Shown here piece by piece: positions 32,745 to 44,213 of a stretch of 64,000 bases of DNA. The notes under the pieces were generated by a model. It was not told where the DNA came from, made no database searches, and saw only the letters and a program-made list of their open reading frames with translations. The position numbers were made by a program, and so were the translations under genes. Source of the DNA: Yarrowia lipolytica (lineage: Eukaryota; Ascomycota; Dipodascomycetes; Dipodascales); the NCBI RefSeq assembly GCF_001761485.1, contig NC_090775.1, positions 2,177,001 through 2,241,000 of the forward strand, given 5' to 3'. Each line of letters begins with the position of its first letter. Within the stretch, counting starts at the first letter, position 1.

Positions 32745-34411
32745 GTCCCTCTCTCTGGGCTGTATCTTGACCTGTATAGCTTCTACAAGCTGATGACTAA
32801 TGGTAGGCTACAGGACGTTTATTGATTTATGTTTTCATGTTACTCGAGAGTGATTTAAACAGGTTAGTTGACCAATTGCTTGGAAAGACGGGATTTTATC
32901 AAAACAATCGTCCTAAAAGAACTCTCCCTGTTCCACTTTTGTTCTTGTCGCTAATAGTGGTTGTATGACCCGGTACATACTGTATGCTGGTGATACTAAT
33001 GTTGGATACATGGAACTGGTTTTACTGAGAAGTGGAAAGTAAAGATAGTAATACTATAGATAGTTCAACAACAACAAATGGTTTGGATTCAACGGAAATT
33101 GTGTCTTAATAACGGCCCCTTCCTACGCTTCACTTCCCTTTAGGAGCTGACATGTTGGGTCATCACCTATCCTGGTTATCGCACGGCACTGTAACATAAT
33201 CAATGTTAAATATCTAATGCTATAGCACGTGTCGAGAAGGGTTCCAAGCTCTGTAATCAGCTTCTTTGAGAACCATGTCACATTACGGTGGATCCCGCGA
33301 AGTAAATACCGCAGAGATGCCGTTTTGAAAGGATGAGGTTAACCAAATCCAGTCCCCGGAGGAGAGTGGGAATAGACCTGAGACTGAGGGGGTACGGAAG
33401 TTAGACGGGTTGCTTAAAACGCCTTCGCGAGATATTATGTTTTGCCATTTAATGGATCATATTCAAGGAGGTGTCTCTTACAATACCATTACGAGTCTCG
33501 TTGCAGTTACTACGATACATGGTTCCTGACTATCGTCAGTCTTAATTTTCATTTGCTTTTGGCCAGATGACCTTGAAACCTTGACAGGACTGTAAACGTA
33601 TCTGAAAGTAAACACCCCGTTGATTAATATGCTCTCCATCATCTTTAGCGTTCCTCGGACATTTTTTTTGGTCCCCTGCTGCGTTCGCTCTTCTCATTGC
33701 TATATACACTCTACACTATAGTCAGGAACAAGGTTGATGAGATACCAACGTTGGTGCATGTGAACATCCAGTGGCAAATATCACGTTACTTTTGCCGTTC
33801 TGTGTTGGAGCTGAAATGGGTGGCTGGCGGCTCAATGAAATGATTTGGTACGGTGCTTTTTTGCTTCAGTCTCTTTTCTACATACTAAATCACCTCCTTT
33901 CAGGAACCCCTTTGGCACGAGACTTCACGACATCTTTTAGCTTACTTCCGGGATATCCAAAAACCTACATAATAATGTGTGATAATTCAGTGTATTGAGT
34001 AAAAAAGATAGCATTTTGCTGGGGGTATCTCATGGAAGGGACGAAAAATGTCTACTGGAACACATGACTAGGTTCTTAATACCCCATAGCTCATCTCCAA
34101 GCCTTCAATCGTGCCCCGAACAAGAAAATTAAGTTCCAGATTTGACGCATGTGCGATGTTATCGGCTGTGCTACATTGTAGAGGAACACGACATTACGTC
34201 ATGTGAAGAAACTGTCAATAGTATTTTCTTGTGGAATGAAATGCTCTAGATTTTCTGATTCCATCAAGATACGTCATAGTCTCAGATATCGGTATTATAC
34301 ACGAATGACCCCACTTTGGTCGCAACTCTATTTTATCCATCCCCTGCCCTCTTTCAGAAACCCATATATACAGCCCCTCGGGAGCTGAAGAGATCAGACG
34401 TTAAGTTGAAA
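32745..34411. other. Intergenic region between the tRNA and SFH5-like genes
   Basis: No gene is supported. The right end holds the SFH5-like promoter, with a TATATA box at 34365-34370 that sits 43-48 bases before the predicted splice donor and suggests transcription starts near 34395-34405. Confidence 0.55.
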
Positions 34412-35583
34412 AGTGAGTACGAACTCTGGAATCTGGTCCGTTGGAATAATTTTTTGGTTGCGATTGTGAACACTGCTGGGGCTACCACCCGTATAGCACT
34501 GCTCTGCACTCTCATGGCATGTACAAGACCCCTCTACTTGATACTGCCTCACAGCGAACACTAGCCAGCCACATTGATTGCTTTTTTTTTCTTGATATTT
34601 CATGGCATTGGCAGCAATCATCATGTTTCCATCTCATTAGAGCCCTGTCATCAAGCAACTCACCTAACACAGTGACCCTCGAATCTTCGCTTCACCTCCT
34701 CACACCTGACCAGCTTTCGTCTCTGGCCCATCTGCAAATTTCCGTCCCCGAGCTCTGCAAGACTGCCCATTATGCCGAGATTTACGGTCACCATTTACTT
34801 CCAGATCAGAAATGCCCCGGAAGATACTCTGAGAAGGCCAGGGATGTGATTCTGCTGAAAGTGTTGGAATCCGAAAACTACGACGCTACTAAGGCAGGAG
34901 ACAAACTACTAACGGTGCTGAGATGGAGAAAGGACTACAAGCCTATGGATGAAGACAGAGACCTACCAGTGTTGGATGGTCACGTTACTACAGTTGCTGC
35001 TACCAATCTGCCTCAGACCACACTCTGGCATCGCTCTTCGGCAACTCACATTCCCAACTCGATCTACATTCGATGGAAGGTTGGATTGATTGAGCAAGCT
35101 ATCAGTACTCTTGACTTCAGCTCTCCCGACAACTCTTCCAAGCTCACATGTGTCGAGGACTTCAACCACAACATGTACGATGAAGTTCTATGGAAGCAGC
35201 TGAGCACCCTGAGAGAGTTCTATCCTGGAATTTTCGACAAGACCTTTTTTGTCAATGTTCCTCTGAGTCTCAGAATTGGACTGAGATTCTTCAACAAGTC
35301 CAACCCCGTGTACAACCGTCGAAACTCCGTCATTCTCGGCAAGGGCAAGGAGTTGAAGAAGCACCTTGGTAACTGGGTGCCTCGAGAATATGGCGGAGAA
35401 GGACCAGGACTTGAGATCCAAGGAAGAAATGTCCGCGGTTATTCAGCTTATGAACACCACGCTTTGCGACATGTTCTGACTCCTCCCACTTCTCCTACAC
35501 AATACAGTCATGCGAAGGGAGACGCATACCGAGACAGCTATGGCCCACCAGACGATGACGATGTTCCTCCTTATTACCATTAG
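34412..35583 (+). CDS. SFH5: Sec14-like phosphatidylinositol transfer protein (SFH5-like), start codon split by an intron
   Basis: The predicted 303-residue protein resembles Sfh5, a Sec14-superfamily lipid transfer protein of ER/plasma-membrane sites and the cytosol. The CRAL-TRIO N-terminal helices (LTPDQLSSLAHL, AEIYGHHLLPD, AGDKLLTVLRWRKDYKP) are followed by the lipid-binding domain with YDEVLWKQLSTLREFYPG and KTFFVNVPL. The tail is Pro/Asp-rich (PPDDDDVPPYYH). The coding sequence is join(34412, 34673-35583): the A before donor GTGAGT (34413) joins TG after acceptor CACCTAACACAG (ending 34672) to form ATG, giving MTLESSLHLL. Without splicing the frame also opens at an ATG at 34519, but it would add 50 unrelated residues, including a poly-T-encoded FFF run. 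A TATA box at 34365 fits the spliced model. Substrate is inferred from family; some Sfh5 proteins bind haem. Confidence 0.78.
34413..34672 (+). other. Predicted intron splitting the SFH5-like ATG (A|TG)
   Basis: The donor GTGAGT at 34413-34418 and the acceptor ending CTAACACAG at 34672 match the strongest intron grammar in the window, as used in the CHIP-like gene. The predicted length is 260 nt. The intron contains a T run and several ATGs, all removed by splicing. Confidence 0.75.
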
Positions 35584-36364
35584 GATTTGACAATGATGAT
35601 ACCTGTTAGTTGAAGGGTGAGCTGGTTATCACCCGTATGGCATAAATATGATAAAAATTGATTATGGCTTACTGTAGGAAACGTATCTACATATTTGAAT
35701 AGAAAAAAAAAAAAAAAGTTTTCCAACAAAATACCAACTCTAATTTCTAATACTTTTTATTGAACCTTAATTGTACAGGAAGCATGCATGTCTTGCAGAA
35801 CCTGGGGTATTCCATCGACACGAGCAACCAGCTACTTGAACCAGGTCCAGTTCACCCCGGATTCTGACCTCTTGCGGCAGCCTTGGCTCCGATAACGCGC
35901 AACTCCAATCCGTGACCTTTTCAACTCCCGACTCCGATATTGGATGGTGCAAGAACCGACTGCTGTTTTTTTTCTTTCAATACGGCCGATTTTGATCTGT
36001 GAGAATTGGTCTTCGTGTGAATGGTGATCAGATTTGATACACGTACATTCAGTGGTCGCAACAAGTACTTAACTTTAAAAGTGGGAGGACTATGATGGTA
36101 CCCAAGGAGCGGGTATGCCTCTGGAACATTGGCTGGTTACGACAGGAGTCCTACAAGCGAGCCAGTACACCATTGCGCGAACAGTTACAAATGCCGAAGT
36201 TGCAAAGCTATTGTAAGGTCAAGTTTCCTTTTCCATACACTCCTCATTTGTCACACCAAGCATGCCACAAGTTTCACCATCATTAACTCATTATCCTTAC
36301 CCCATACGACTTGAATGGCAAAGGATTATTCAGTGGATCAGATGGAATAAGAACATGCGACTAG
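35584..36364. other. Intergenic region between SFH5-like and the RNase H relic
   Basis: A 15-base A tract sits near 35703-35717. Nothing else recognisable is seen. Short frames near 36092-36314 show no family features. Confidence 0.5.
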
Positions 36365-37594
36365 CACGGAGACGTCAGGTGGTACAACGCCTCTGATGTC
36401 CTGGGCAACTCATTCGACCAGGAAGACGAGGGCTACGACTTTGATGTGTCTATTGCCACATTTCCTGACCCTTGGTTGTGGAAACTGGTAACCAGAAGCC
36501 CGCAACGATCCTCCACTAGAAACCTATTGAGATGACGATGATGTACCAAGGTAAGTTCAAGCGACTTAGGACCAGTTGGAGAATGCTCTCAAGTTGTCCC
36601 ATCGGAGTATCGCGTAGACAGTTACTACGATATCCCTGGTGCACCATCTCTTACATTACCATATGCCTTCGGTTCGAGTGATGACAATTACCCTGGGTCT
36701 ATGATTACCCTTAATTCAGGAGACAATTCCGCCATCTACCTCAGTTCTGATGATGAAGGCTCCGACTATTACTCTGTAGTCCCGCTCAGCTCTACAGAGA
36801 GTCTGGCTCTGTTATCTTAGGGGGCCTGAAAGAACCAGATACGACCCTGGCTTGGACGCAAGTACACTTCAGCCATATGTTTCACCTGGTGATAGTCAGC
36901 GCTCATACTATGCCGTTAAATATTCTAGGCGTTCTGAGGTGTTGACTACCTTCAATACTGCGCTCAACCACTGCACCAGACCCGAAGATGTTCATAGCTT
37001 CGACAATCTTCAAGAGGCTGCGTATTTCTTGAAACGCAGGCCAAAATTCTTCAAGACCACCCAACGCCAACACTTGAACATAGGTGGCAGACCTGTCTTC
37101 AAGGTATTCAGTGACGGATCTAGTTAGGTAGGTTTTGATGGAAAACAGTGGGGTGATTTGGGGGCATGGTTTTGCCATTACCATCCAGACATTGCGGCTG
37201 GACCATTGACGGGTGACATCCAGAATCCTCTACAGCAAAGCTTCGAGGTCTACTTGAGGCGCACGAGGTACTCTACGACAGATATGACGATCTCCAGCTT
37301 ACAATCTACTGTGACTGCTATGCTGTGGTCAAAAAACTTGACGCAGGGAAGAGATTTCCACGTAAGTATCGCACCACCATGACAACCATTCGACTATGTA
37401 AGCAGTTGCTTGACACGAAAGTGATGCTCTGGCGTATTGTGGGGCATGGTGGTCACCCTGGAAACCAAATGGCAGACATATTGGCAAAAACGAGAAGAGT
37501 CCGAAGAGATGGTCGTATCTCAAGCATTAATGCCATCGTGGAGGACAGATACAGGAGGACCATAGGCGAAGACTCAGCGTATCCATTCAATTGA
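36365..37594 (+). pseudogene. Decayed ribonuclease H1-like gene
   Basis: Pieces of an RNase H1 are readable in more than one frame. The N-terminal hybrid-binding domain is seen as YYAVKYSRRSEVLTTFNTAL with a following SFDNLQEAAYFLKRRP, the typical eukaryotic RNase H1 hallmark. The catalytic domain start reads FKVFSDGSS, a central strand-acid motif LTIYCDCYAVVKKL follows, and the C-terminal block reads VGHGGHPGNQMADILAK with the active-site His and Asp. Acidic coding-like text upstream (EDEGYDFDVS, SSDDEGSDYY) probably belongs to the linker or an upstream part. The pieces cannot be read as one protein and no GTGAGT/CTAAC introns explain the breaks, so I call a relic. The hybrid-binding domain favours a host RNH1 duplicate over a retroelement RNase H. 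Boundaries are approximate. Confidence 0.65.
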
Positions 37595-37832
37595 GTCAAG
37601 TTAGACCAACTGTCTGACAGAAGAAATCGGCCACAAATGATGCGAACGCAGAAGAGGAGAGCTTTGGTTTACTGCACGTGCACGGCAGTGTGTAATTTAT
37701 TTGCATTTAATGATATTCCATTTATTTTACTGTAAAATCGCCACATAACCATTCATAAATCATTAGTATTACTACAATATGTACAATATGGAATCACACA
37801 ATAAGGGACATTTCGGGTCACAGTCCTTAGCA

Positions 37833-40109
37833 TTACACCCACTGGTCATCCCAGTTGAAGCTTCCGAACCAGTTGTGAGGGGGTTCCCTCTCTTCTTCTC
37901 CTCCGCCGCCAGTAGCCATCGCTGCCCCGAATAGGACTCCCTCCACACCGTTCGGGTTCATGAGCTTCTGGAGATCCTGAGGTGGTGAACTAACTGTTTG
38001 CTGATGGGTTAGGACAGCTCGGTTGAACCTGCCGTGATTGACTGCTTGACTGCCATGATCAATACCAACAGCGCGGAAGATCTGTTGGGTTCGTTGAAGA
38101 CGCAAATAGACGGCGTGGTTGAGAGTTTTCAGACCCCACAGAATCTCGTCAGCCATGATGAACTTGCCAGACAACTGCAGGTCAGTTACTAGAGCAACAA
38201 TGTTGCCGAGGTTGTCAGCCAGGTTAGTCCAGTCGATACCAACGTTGGCGAAGCAGATTAAGACACATCCAGTATTGAAAAGTGTACTGAGAGTCAGCCA
38301 CAGCGGGCTGATCAAGCACTTCTCTCTCTTCATGACAAGGCTGAGCTTGAGAAGACCATGGGCTGATGATAATAGACCATTCGTCGAGCCTATTCCGTCA
38401 TATCTGATACTTCCACCAGAAGAAAACTGCAGGAGTGTCTCGACGTTGAATATGTAAGTCACTGAATAGTACTGTTGGCGCAGGAAGGCGTATGTGGAAG
38501 CGTGGACGCCGGGAAGACGATTGAGATCATCGTCGAACCCAAGACCAATGGATTTCATCTCCTCATTCCAAGCGTGGAGTGCATTAAGCATGATCTTTTT
38601 CTTTTCAGGTTCGAAGATCTGTCGCTCAAACCTGAAGCCCTTACTTGGCGAGTATAGAGAAATGACATATGCTAGCTTCAGCAAACCATAACTGGTAATA
38701 CTCAACCACCCATCATTCTGGTAACTTGTTGGTCGCTCAAAGGTAATCGCATCATCTCTGAAACTGAACGGTCTTCCTGTTTCAAGAGACAGGATTCTGT
38801 CCCATGTGTAGGCACACCAAAAGACACGCTCCTGCTTCTGACGGTCAAACGGGTCAAGATCCTCCTCATCCTGTTGCAGATCCTCAAACAGATACATGCC
38901 CATACACATTCGAGTTGCTTGACCCAATGCACTCCAAGCTGAACTCTGACGGTGACACATTCGGAGATAAAATGTGATGAGCAGCCATCCCTGGATCAGA
39001 TCTAATGATTGCCATTCAAATGACAATGCCTGAATGGTCTTGTAACCATCGTCGAACAGTGTCTCTTCAAGATGAGCTTCGAAGATCTCGTTTGTAGTCA
39101 CCTCCAGGTATCGCATGGCGGTGGCACATGCAATATGGCAGAGGGCGTTGAATAACCGAATCTCTGGCTTGTCACATGAGTCTGACGGAGGATCTGCTAC
39201 ATTAACACCGGCAGCGTCGTGTGATGATGTAGGTGCGGGGTCGACTTCTCGAGATTCTCGTGTTTGGTAAAACTTTTCAAGCTGAGTTCGGAAGACTCCT
39301 TCGCAAAGAGGCGAAAAGATGGGGTTCAAAAACTTGAAATAGACGTCAATCAGATGCCATAGACGGACTTCGGTGATGAGTGGGTCCGACGAAGCTAGAG
39401 ATCGGGATTTCAGGTAATGGATACCACTCATATTCCATCCATACGCCTGGTAACGAGGAACTGCAATCTTCTTGGCTCCTTCTTTGCCCAGTCCGTCTTG
39501 AATGCATTTGGCCATGAGCGGAGCAATGTAGTAAGTGAAGTTCTTTGTATATTTCGTTTTTCGTATGGGTGGAAGAATGGTGGATGGAACGTTCATGTAG
39601 GGGTTGCTACCGCCAAGACTGTTGGGAAGACCAGCGTTGCTTCCATGACTACTTCCCTGTGTGCTGTCGTGTCGAGGATGTTGATTGGGGAGACCATTAA
39701 CTCCGTTGGCAGGAATACTTCCGGGTCCTGGTAGACCTGTATTCACGTTAGAACCAATGTTTCCGTTGATCTGGCTGGGTTGAGTGACATGAGCCTGTCC
39801 AGAGGTCACTTCCTCATCCAAATGATTACTCTCGTGTGTTGCTCGAATGCCCTCGGAGCATGGAGGTCCAGGGGGCATAGCGATCAGGTGGGCAGTGTCG
39901 CGATTCTCGTCCTCGTCTTTGTGGTAACATTCCTGGAAGGTCATATGCTCACGTTCAGCTCCCAGATACACGCATTGGGCACCTGCTCTGATACACGTTT
40001 CGCAAGGGAACTTTCCATCGCATTTCACCTTTCTATGTTTGCATCTCTTGCATGCTCTTGCGACTTTCTCTCTCTTCCGTTTCTTTTCTGGGGGACTAGT
40101 AGTGCTCAT
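37833..40109 (-). CDS. Zn2Cys6 fungal transcription factor
   Basis: The 758-residue protein opens with a basic stretch and a zinc cluster with six cysteines at C20, C23, C30, C36, C39 and C46 (spacing 2-6-5-2-6), preceded by KKRKREK, a likely nuclear signal. The linker (about residues 75-190) is polar and Gly/Asn/Pro-rich. A large helical middle region (about 270-600) matches the fungal-specific transcription factor domain, with the characteristic RVFWCAYTWDRILSLETGRPFSFRD block. The C-terminus is Gly/Glu-rich and ends NWFGSFNWDDQWV, a possible acidic-aromatic activation tail. The target pathway is unknown; the closest family impression is of carbon- or ethanol-response type regulators, which I would not press. 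The start is the ATG at 40109. Confidence 0.85.
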   Translation of the reverse strand: MSTTSPPEKKRKREKVARACKRCKHRKVKCDGKFPCETCIRAGAQCVYLGAEREHMTFQECYHKDEDENRDTAHLIAMPPGPPCSEGIRATHESNHLDEEVTSGQAHVTQPSQINGNIGSNVNTGLPGPGSIPANGVNGLPNQHPRHDSTQGSSHGSNAGLPNSLGGSNPYMNVPSTILPPIRKTKYTKNFTYYIAPLMAKCIQDGLGKEGAKKIAVPRYQAYGWNMSGIHYLKSRSLASSDPLITEVRLWHLIDVYFKFLNPIFSPLCEGVFRTQLEKFYQTRESREVDPAPTSSHDAAGVNVADPPSDSCDKPEIRLFNALCHIACATAMRYLEVTTNEIFEAHLEETLFDDGYKTIQALSFEWQSLDLIQGWLLITFYLRMCHRQSSAWSALGQATRMCMGMYLFEDLQQDEEDLDPFDRQKQERVFWCAYTWDRILSLETGRPFSFRDDAITFERPTSYQNDGWLSITSYGLLKLAYVISLYSPSKGFRFERQIFEPEKKKIMLNALHAWNEEMKSIGLGFDDDLNRLPGVHASTYAFLRQQYYSVTYIFNVETLLQFSSGGSIRYDGIGSTNGLLSSAHGLLKLSLVMKREKCLISPLWLTLSTLFNTGCVLICFANVGIDWTNLADNLGNIVALVTDLQLSGKFIMADEILWGLKTLNHAVYLRLQRTQQIFRAVGIDHGSQAVNHGRFNRAVLTHQQTVSSPPQDLQKLMNPNGVEGVLFGAAMATGGGGEEEREPPHNWFGSFNWDDQWV

Positions 40110-43100
40110 TGTCGCGTTAATGTAGACCGTGTTGATCTGGACGATGTAGGAGGTTCGTACACAGTGGTGGTGTGCGCCCTGACTAAGCTACGTTAGTATG
40201 ATGTTGGTGTTGAGATCTGTTGTATCAGGACGGCAATGATTGTAACATGTTGTAGCCTCATTGTGTTATCATTCCACTCAAAGTGTCGAGACTTCTGGGT
40301 GAACCTAGAGGATGGGTCACACATTTTCCCTGTCAGTCATAAACCATGGCAAACAGTCACGACTCACAACATGCCACCAACTGAACAAAAAATACGACAA
40401 CCATTGCAGCCTCGTGTATCACCGACGAGCCGGAGCACACGACAAGTGTCTCGAGGTGAACACGTAGGGCAAGCCATGCCTTTTGGACACATGAAACAGC
40501 TTGTATCTATGAGTTTCCCATGTCTCGCCACCTTGCCACAGCCAGTCACTCGACAGTCATGGGGAGTTCCTGCGACGTGGCACACATTGATCTTGTGCGC
40601 TCTGGTTCATTCCCTAGTTACAAACATTGCCCTATGGCAAGTCTCCAGCAATACTCACTTTAATGCCGTACGTGAAGGCTCGCGCTCTGCTCAAGATGCG
40701 AATCGAACGGCCAGTTTTTCAAAGAGCTTCCTGTTTAGGAAGGGGTTGTGGTCGGGCTGGTCACACTGCTGCTGGGCAACGCTGGGGTCTCAACTGGCTG
40801 GAATCGGCGTGCTTCTGTGGGTTTGTGCCTGACGATTAATGACTGTTATGAAAAAACGGAGGATGCACGGCCCTTAGCATTTTGCAGCCGCATCGAAGTC
40901 ACGTGTATGCGAGATTGTCGCTTAGAGTTCAGTTAACGATGTAGGTTTCCGATAAATTTTTGGAACCGTTGTGTTTTTTCGCAGAATGACTGGAAGACAA
41001 TGGGATTGACATGGAGAAACATATGGGCGCTTCTGTTGGGTCTGAACTGACACACCTGGATGACGCTTCTTTCTTTTCAGCTGGATCTTACAAGGAAGCT
41101 ATACATGGCGGGGTGATCAGAAAGTCGCTTTTTCTGTCACACACGTGAATCCTCGTGGAAGCGGGGCAATGGGAATGAGCGAGAGGCCTTCTCCAGCGTG
41201 ATACTTCGATCGTACCAAAGCTACGTGTATCGAACTATTTGTACAAGTATGGTACTGTACTCGTAGGAGAACCGCACCAATACCCGTACTGTATCCGTGC
41301 AGTACATAGTCATACATGGTTGTAGTGTCATTGAACCAAATGTTTGCCGCAGGTTGAATGAGCATCTCCGAACTATACTACTTCAGGAGTCAAGATACAA
41401 GTGCCAATATGGCAACTGCAAGTAACAGTGGAGTGCTCGACAACTCCTAAGGGAAGTTCCAGAACGTATTCTTTCCGTGTTTCACTGAGGTATTCTCACT
41501 CACTGGGCATGATGGAAGCTTTGGAGAGAAGGAGACTTGATACACTTTGGAGGCAACTGTGTAGGAAAATATCTGTTGCTTCAAAACGTATCGCGGCTAG
41601 TCTGGAACTCTGAACGGCTAGGATTGGGTTGTACGTGAACAGTGAGTGAGGGAGAACCAGAGTCACGCTCTATAAATATTCCGGCGTTCTTCGCGTTCTC
41701 CGCATTATCATGATTCTACGCGGTCTGTCTTACCCCATTGTAGTTGAGAGTGCATGCAGGACTACATTCCAGTTGTAGGACATCTCTGAAGCGGTTAGCA
41801 ACTGAACTTGGAGCTCTGGAAGTGACTTGAACCGTTGTATCTACAGGATCGTTATATTGCTCTCCTTCTTTTTGCCAGAGAGATTACCGCGAACAACAAC
41901 TGGTTCATTTCTTTCCTCCCTCTCCATTTTTCCAATATTTTCCATTTGAGTTTCATACTTCTCCAAATTAATGACCAGTTGTGCGTACAATACTCAAACC
42001 GGCACCGGTACAGCAGTGGCTTGCATGTGCATGCCACTTTGAACGCAACGATCGTCTGAAGATTTTTCCTGGCGTCGGGCCGAGGTATGTCACGTGATGA
42101 AAACTTCCGAGAAAACTTCCCCGAGGCCATTCTCGTTCGGAAGCATTTTTCGAACCAAAGGAATATGTTTCCGGTGTGAAGTTTGAAGAGTGCAAAAAAG
42201 GTGCACTGCTGTAATGTACATACTGTACTGGTGGTTGTACCTTTTCCCTAATCGGGCAACTCTAACCGTATATCAACGAATATTCGGATAAAGTTCCTTT
42301 TATATTGCCAAGTAGATCAGTTGAATTTTGTAGAGTGGATTTTGAAGAGTGGATTTGGAAGAGTTGAAAAAGTTGAATACAGTACAAGTACAGTAGTTGT
42401 AGAATCACAGCATGTTATGTCTCTATGTGTGCTTGTCCCTCAGACGAACCCACTACTACAAATGTACTCGTACTTGCACTTGTACATACTGTGTACATAC
42501 TCTTCCTTTCTGCTGTTTGGAGCGCTTCCCTTTCTCCGGATATGGGTCATATATGTCTCAAACGAGCGGGGAAAAGTGGACCCGGGAGCTAACGTGACTC
42601 CCCAGGTTCTCTGTGGTGGTTTTCGGTCTCGTTTTAGCTCTCTTTCGTCCCCTTCGGCTATGTACGGTCTCATTTATATGACTCTTAACACTGGCATGGA
42701 TAGATATACTTCTATATATACTTCTCCCAACAGTAATTAATTGTTATAACCACAGTCTATGTCGATGTGTCCAGAATGTGAGCCTATAGTGCCACAGCAA
42801 TAGAGATTATATTGGCGTGTGTAACACGAGCCGGAGACAAATATTGTTCCCAGAATGTTTTTTGTCGAGTCACTCCATCACTTTCAAACTTGAAGCACAA
42901 CTTTTGTTTGGACCCGCTCATATTAAACTTTTCCCCATCCCCTATCCCGAAGCTTATCCTTTATCGGCGATAACAAGCGCCTGAGGCGTGATGTGTCATG
43001 TACCTGTGGGACCTTGGAGAACCTCACAGCCACCCGGGTGTTACGAGGAAAGAATAGAAAACAGGAAATGGGGGCTATATATACCCAACTAGGTGACCCC

Positions 43101-43401
43101 CACGCTAAAAAAATCTAACATTAAACCACACTAGTGGCTTGAGAGTGACTCACCCCTCAACTCTAATGCTGGTCTCGTGATACGCTCTTATCGTGCATAG
43201 CAATGCCCAACAAGGACCCTTTCCCAACCCCATTTATAGCCAACGTCACACTGCGCTCTTTTCACGGTTCTTCCTTATCGATACCACCACCACGATTTCC
43301 TCATAACAAGTGCATTTATCAGTCCCGTGTCCACCACAGTCAGCTCGCAACCACTAACATCCACTCTCACACTCACACCACACTCACACTCTCACATAAA
43401 C
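40110..43401. other. Intergenic region between the zinc-cluster gene and the small unknown gene
   Basis: No gene is supported with confidence. A Cys-rich minus-strand frame (40364-40585) and an overlapping 198-codon plus-strand frame (40236-40832) are discussed separately. GTAC-type palindromic motifs cluster near 41230-41310 and 42380-42500. A TATAAATA box near 41671 has no convincing gene behind it. CACGTG lies at 42091-42096. TATATATA near 43075 is the probable promoter of the following small gene. Confidence 0.5.
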
Positions 43402-43680
43402 ATGTCGTCACAGTCACCACGCTCGACCCTGCTGTCAACAACCATGCTCACCAACGATGAGTACTCGTACTATGACATGGGCAAATCACCAGACGGAATC
43501 TGTCACGTGACTATGGCGCTGAAAAAGTCGCAGGGGTTTGTGTGGAACCAGGACATTTTCGTCTCGAGGTACCACCAGGCTCGATGTGGGGAGTTTCAGC
43601 AGTTTGACGAATGTACACAGACAGAGGTTCAGGAAATTCGAGTAGACGAAGACGAGGAGGTATTCCACATGGATAAGTAG
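43402..43680 (+). CDS. Small conserved-looking protein of unknown function
   Basis: This 92-residue frame begins MSSQSPRSTLLS and continues DEYSYYDMGKSPDGICHVTM, GFVWNQDIFVSRYHQAR and an acidic end VDEDEEVF. I do not recognise the family. The central WNQDIF-S-YHQ text looks like a short conserved motif rather than chance sequence, and the polar N-terminus, absence of membrane segments and acidic tail suggest a soluble regulatory peptide. A TATATATA box lies near 43075, and the leader is rich in CACTCACA, as in expressed yeast genes. An ATG at 43203 opens a different 85-codon frame that overlaps this start and could act as an upstream frame. Whether this or the upstream frame is the true product is not certain. 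Confidence 0.55.
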   Translation: MSSQSPRSTLLSTTMLTNDEYSYYDMGKSPDGICHVTMALKKSQGFVWNQDIFVSRYHQARCGEFQQFDECTQTEVQEIRVDEDEEVFHMDK

Positions 43681-44213
43681 GTAATAATCTAACAAAGCGA
43701 AGTTCGGACTGTAGTTAAATAGCGATACAACTGTGCACGACAAGGTGTAGTGTACCAGTGTAAATGAGGACAGCGTTGAGACGTTTATATATGGCCGGAA
43801 TTGAACACAGTGGTATTGAGGAATAGTGATGGCTATGTTCCTCTGATTAACCAGGTCATATACTATCAATACTATCGTAGACACTATCGTAGGTACAGTA
43901 TGTACTTATATTTGTACTTATAGTAGATTCTCCCACCTAGTTCAATTGGAGATAAATTACTATATATGGAAAGAAGAAGGAGCAGTATTAAACTGGGAAG
44001 TTGGTCCTGACATTTATATGAAGATCTGTGTGAGTAAAGTAGCTGTTTGTATCTGAAATGGATATTCATTGCTGTACAACTACTCATCGTGCTCATTCAG
44101 TACTGTGGCCACCAGTAGTCAATCTCCGTAAACATGCCATTGTTATATTCAAAATGCTATAAACATCCTCGAGTACCTTCGATACCGTCTCTATCATAAT
44201 TCATCTTTTCTCT

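Noticed and set aside
34519-34668. Upstream coding extension of the SFH5-like gene from an in-frame ATG
   Set aside because: These 50 residues look like translated intron, including a poly-T-derived Phe run; the splice model gives a better start.
40236-40832. ATG frame of 198 codons divergent from the zinc-cluster gene
   Set aside because: The length is near the chance expectation for 64 kb, composition is irregular and no motif is visible; it overlaps the Cys-rich frame on the other strand.
42321-42740. 139-codon frame with a hydrophobic middle
   Set aside because: Starts without ATG, runs through GTAC microsatellite sequence, and has no recognisable features.
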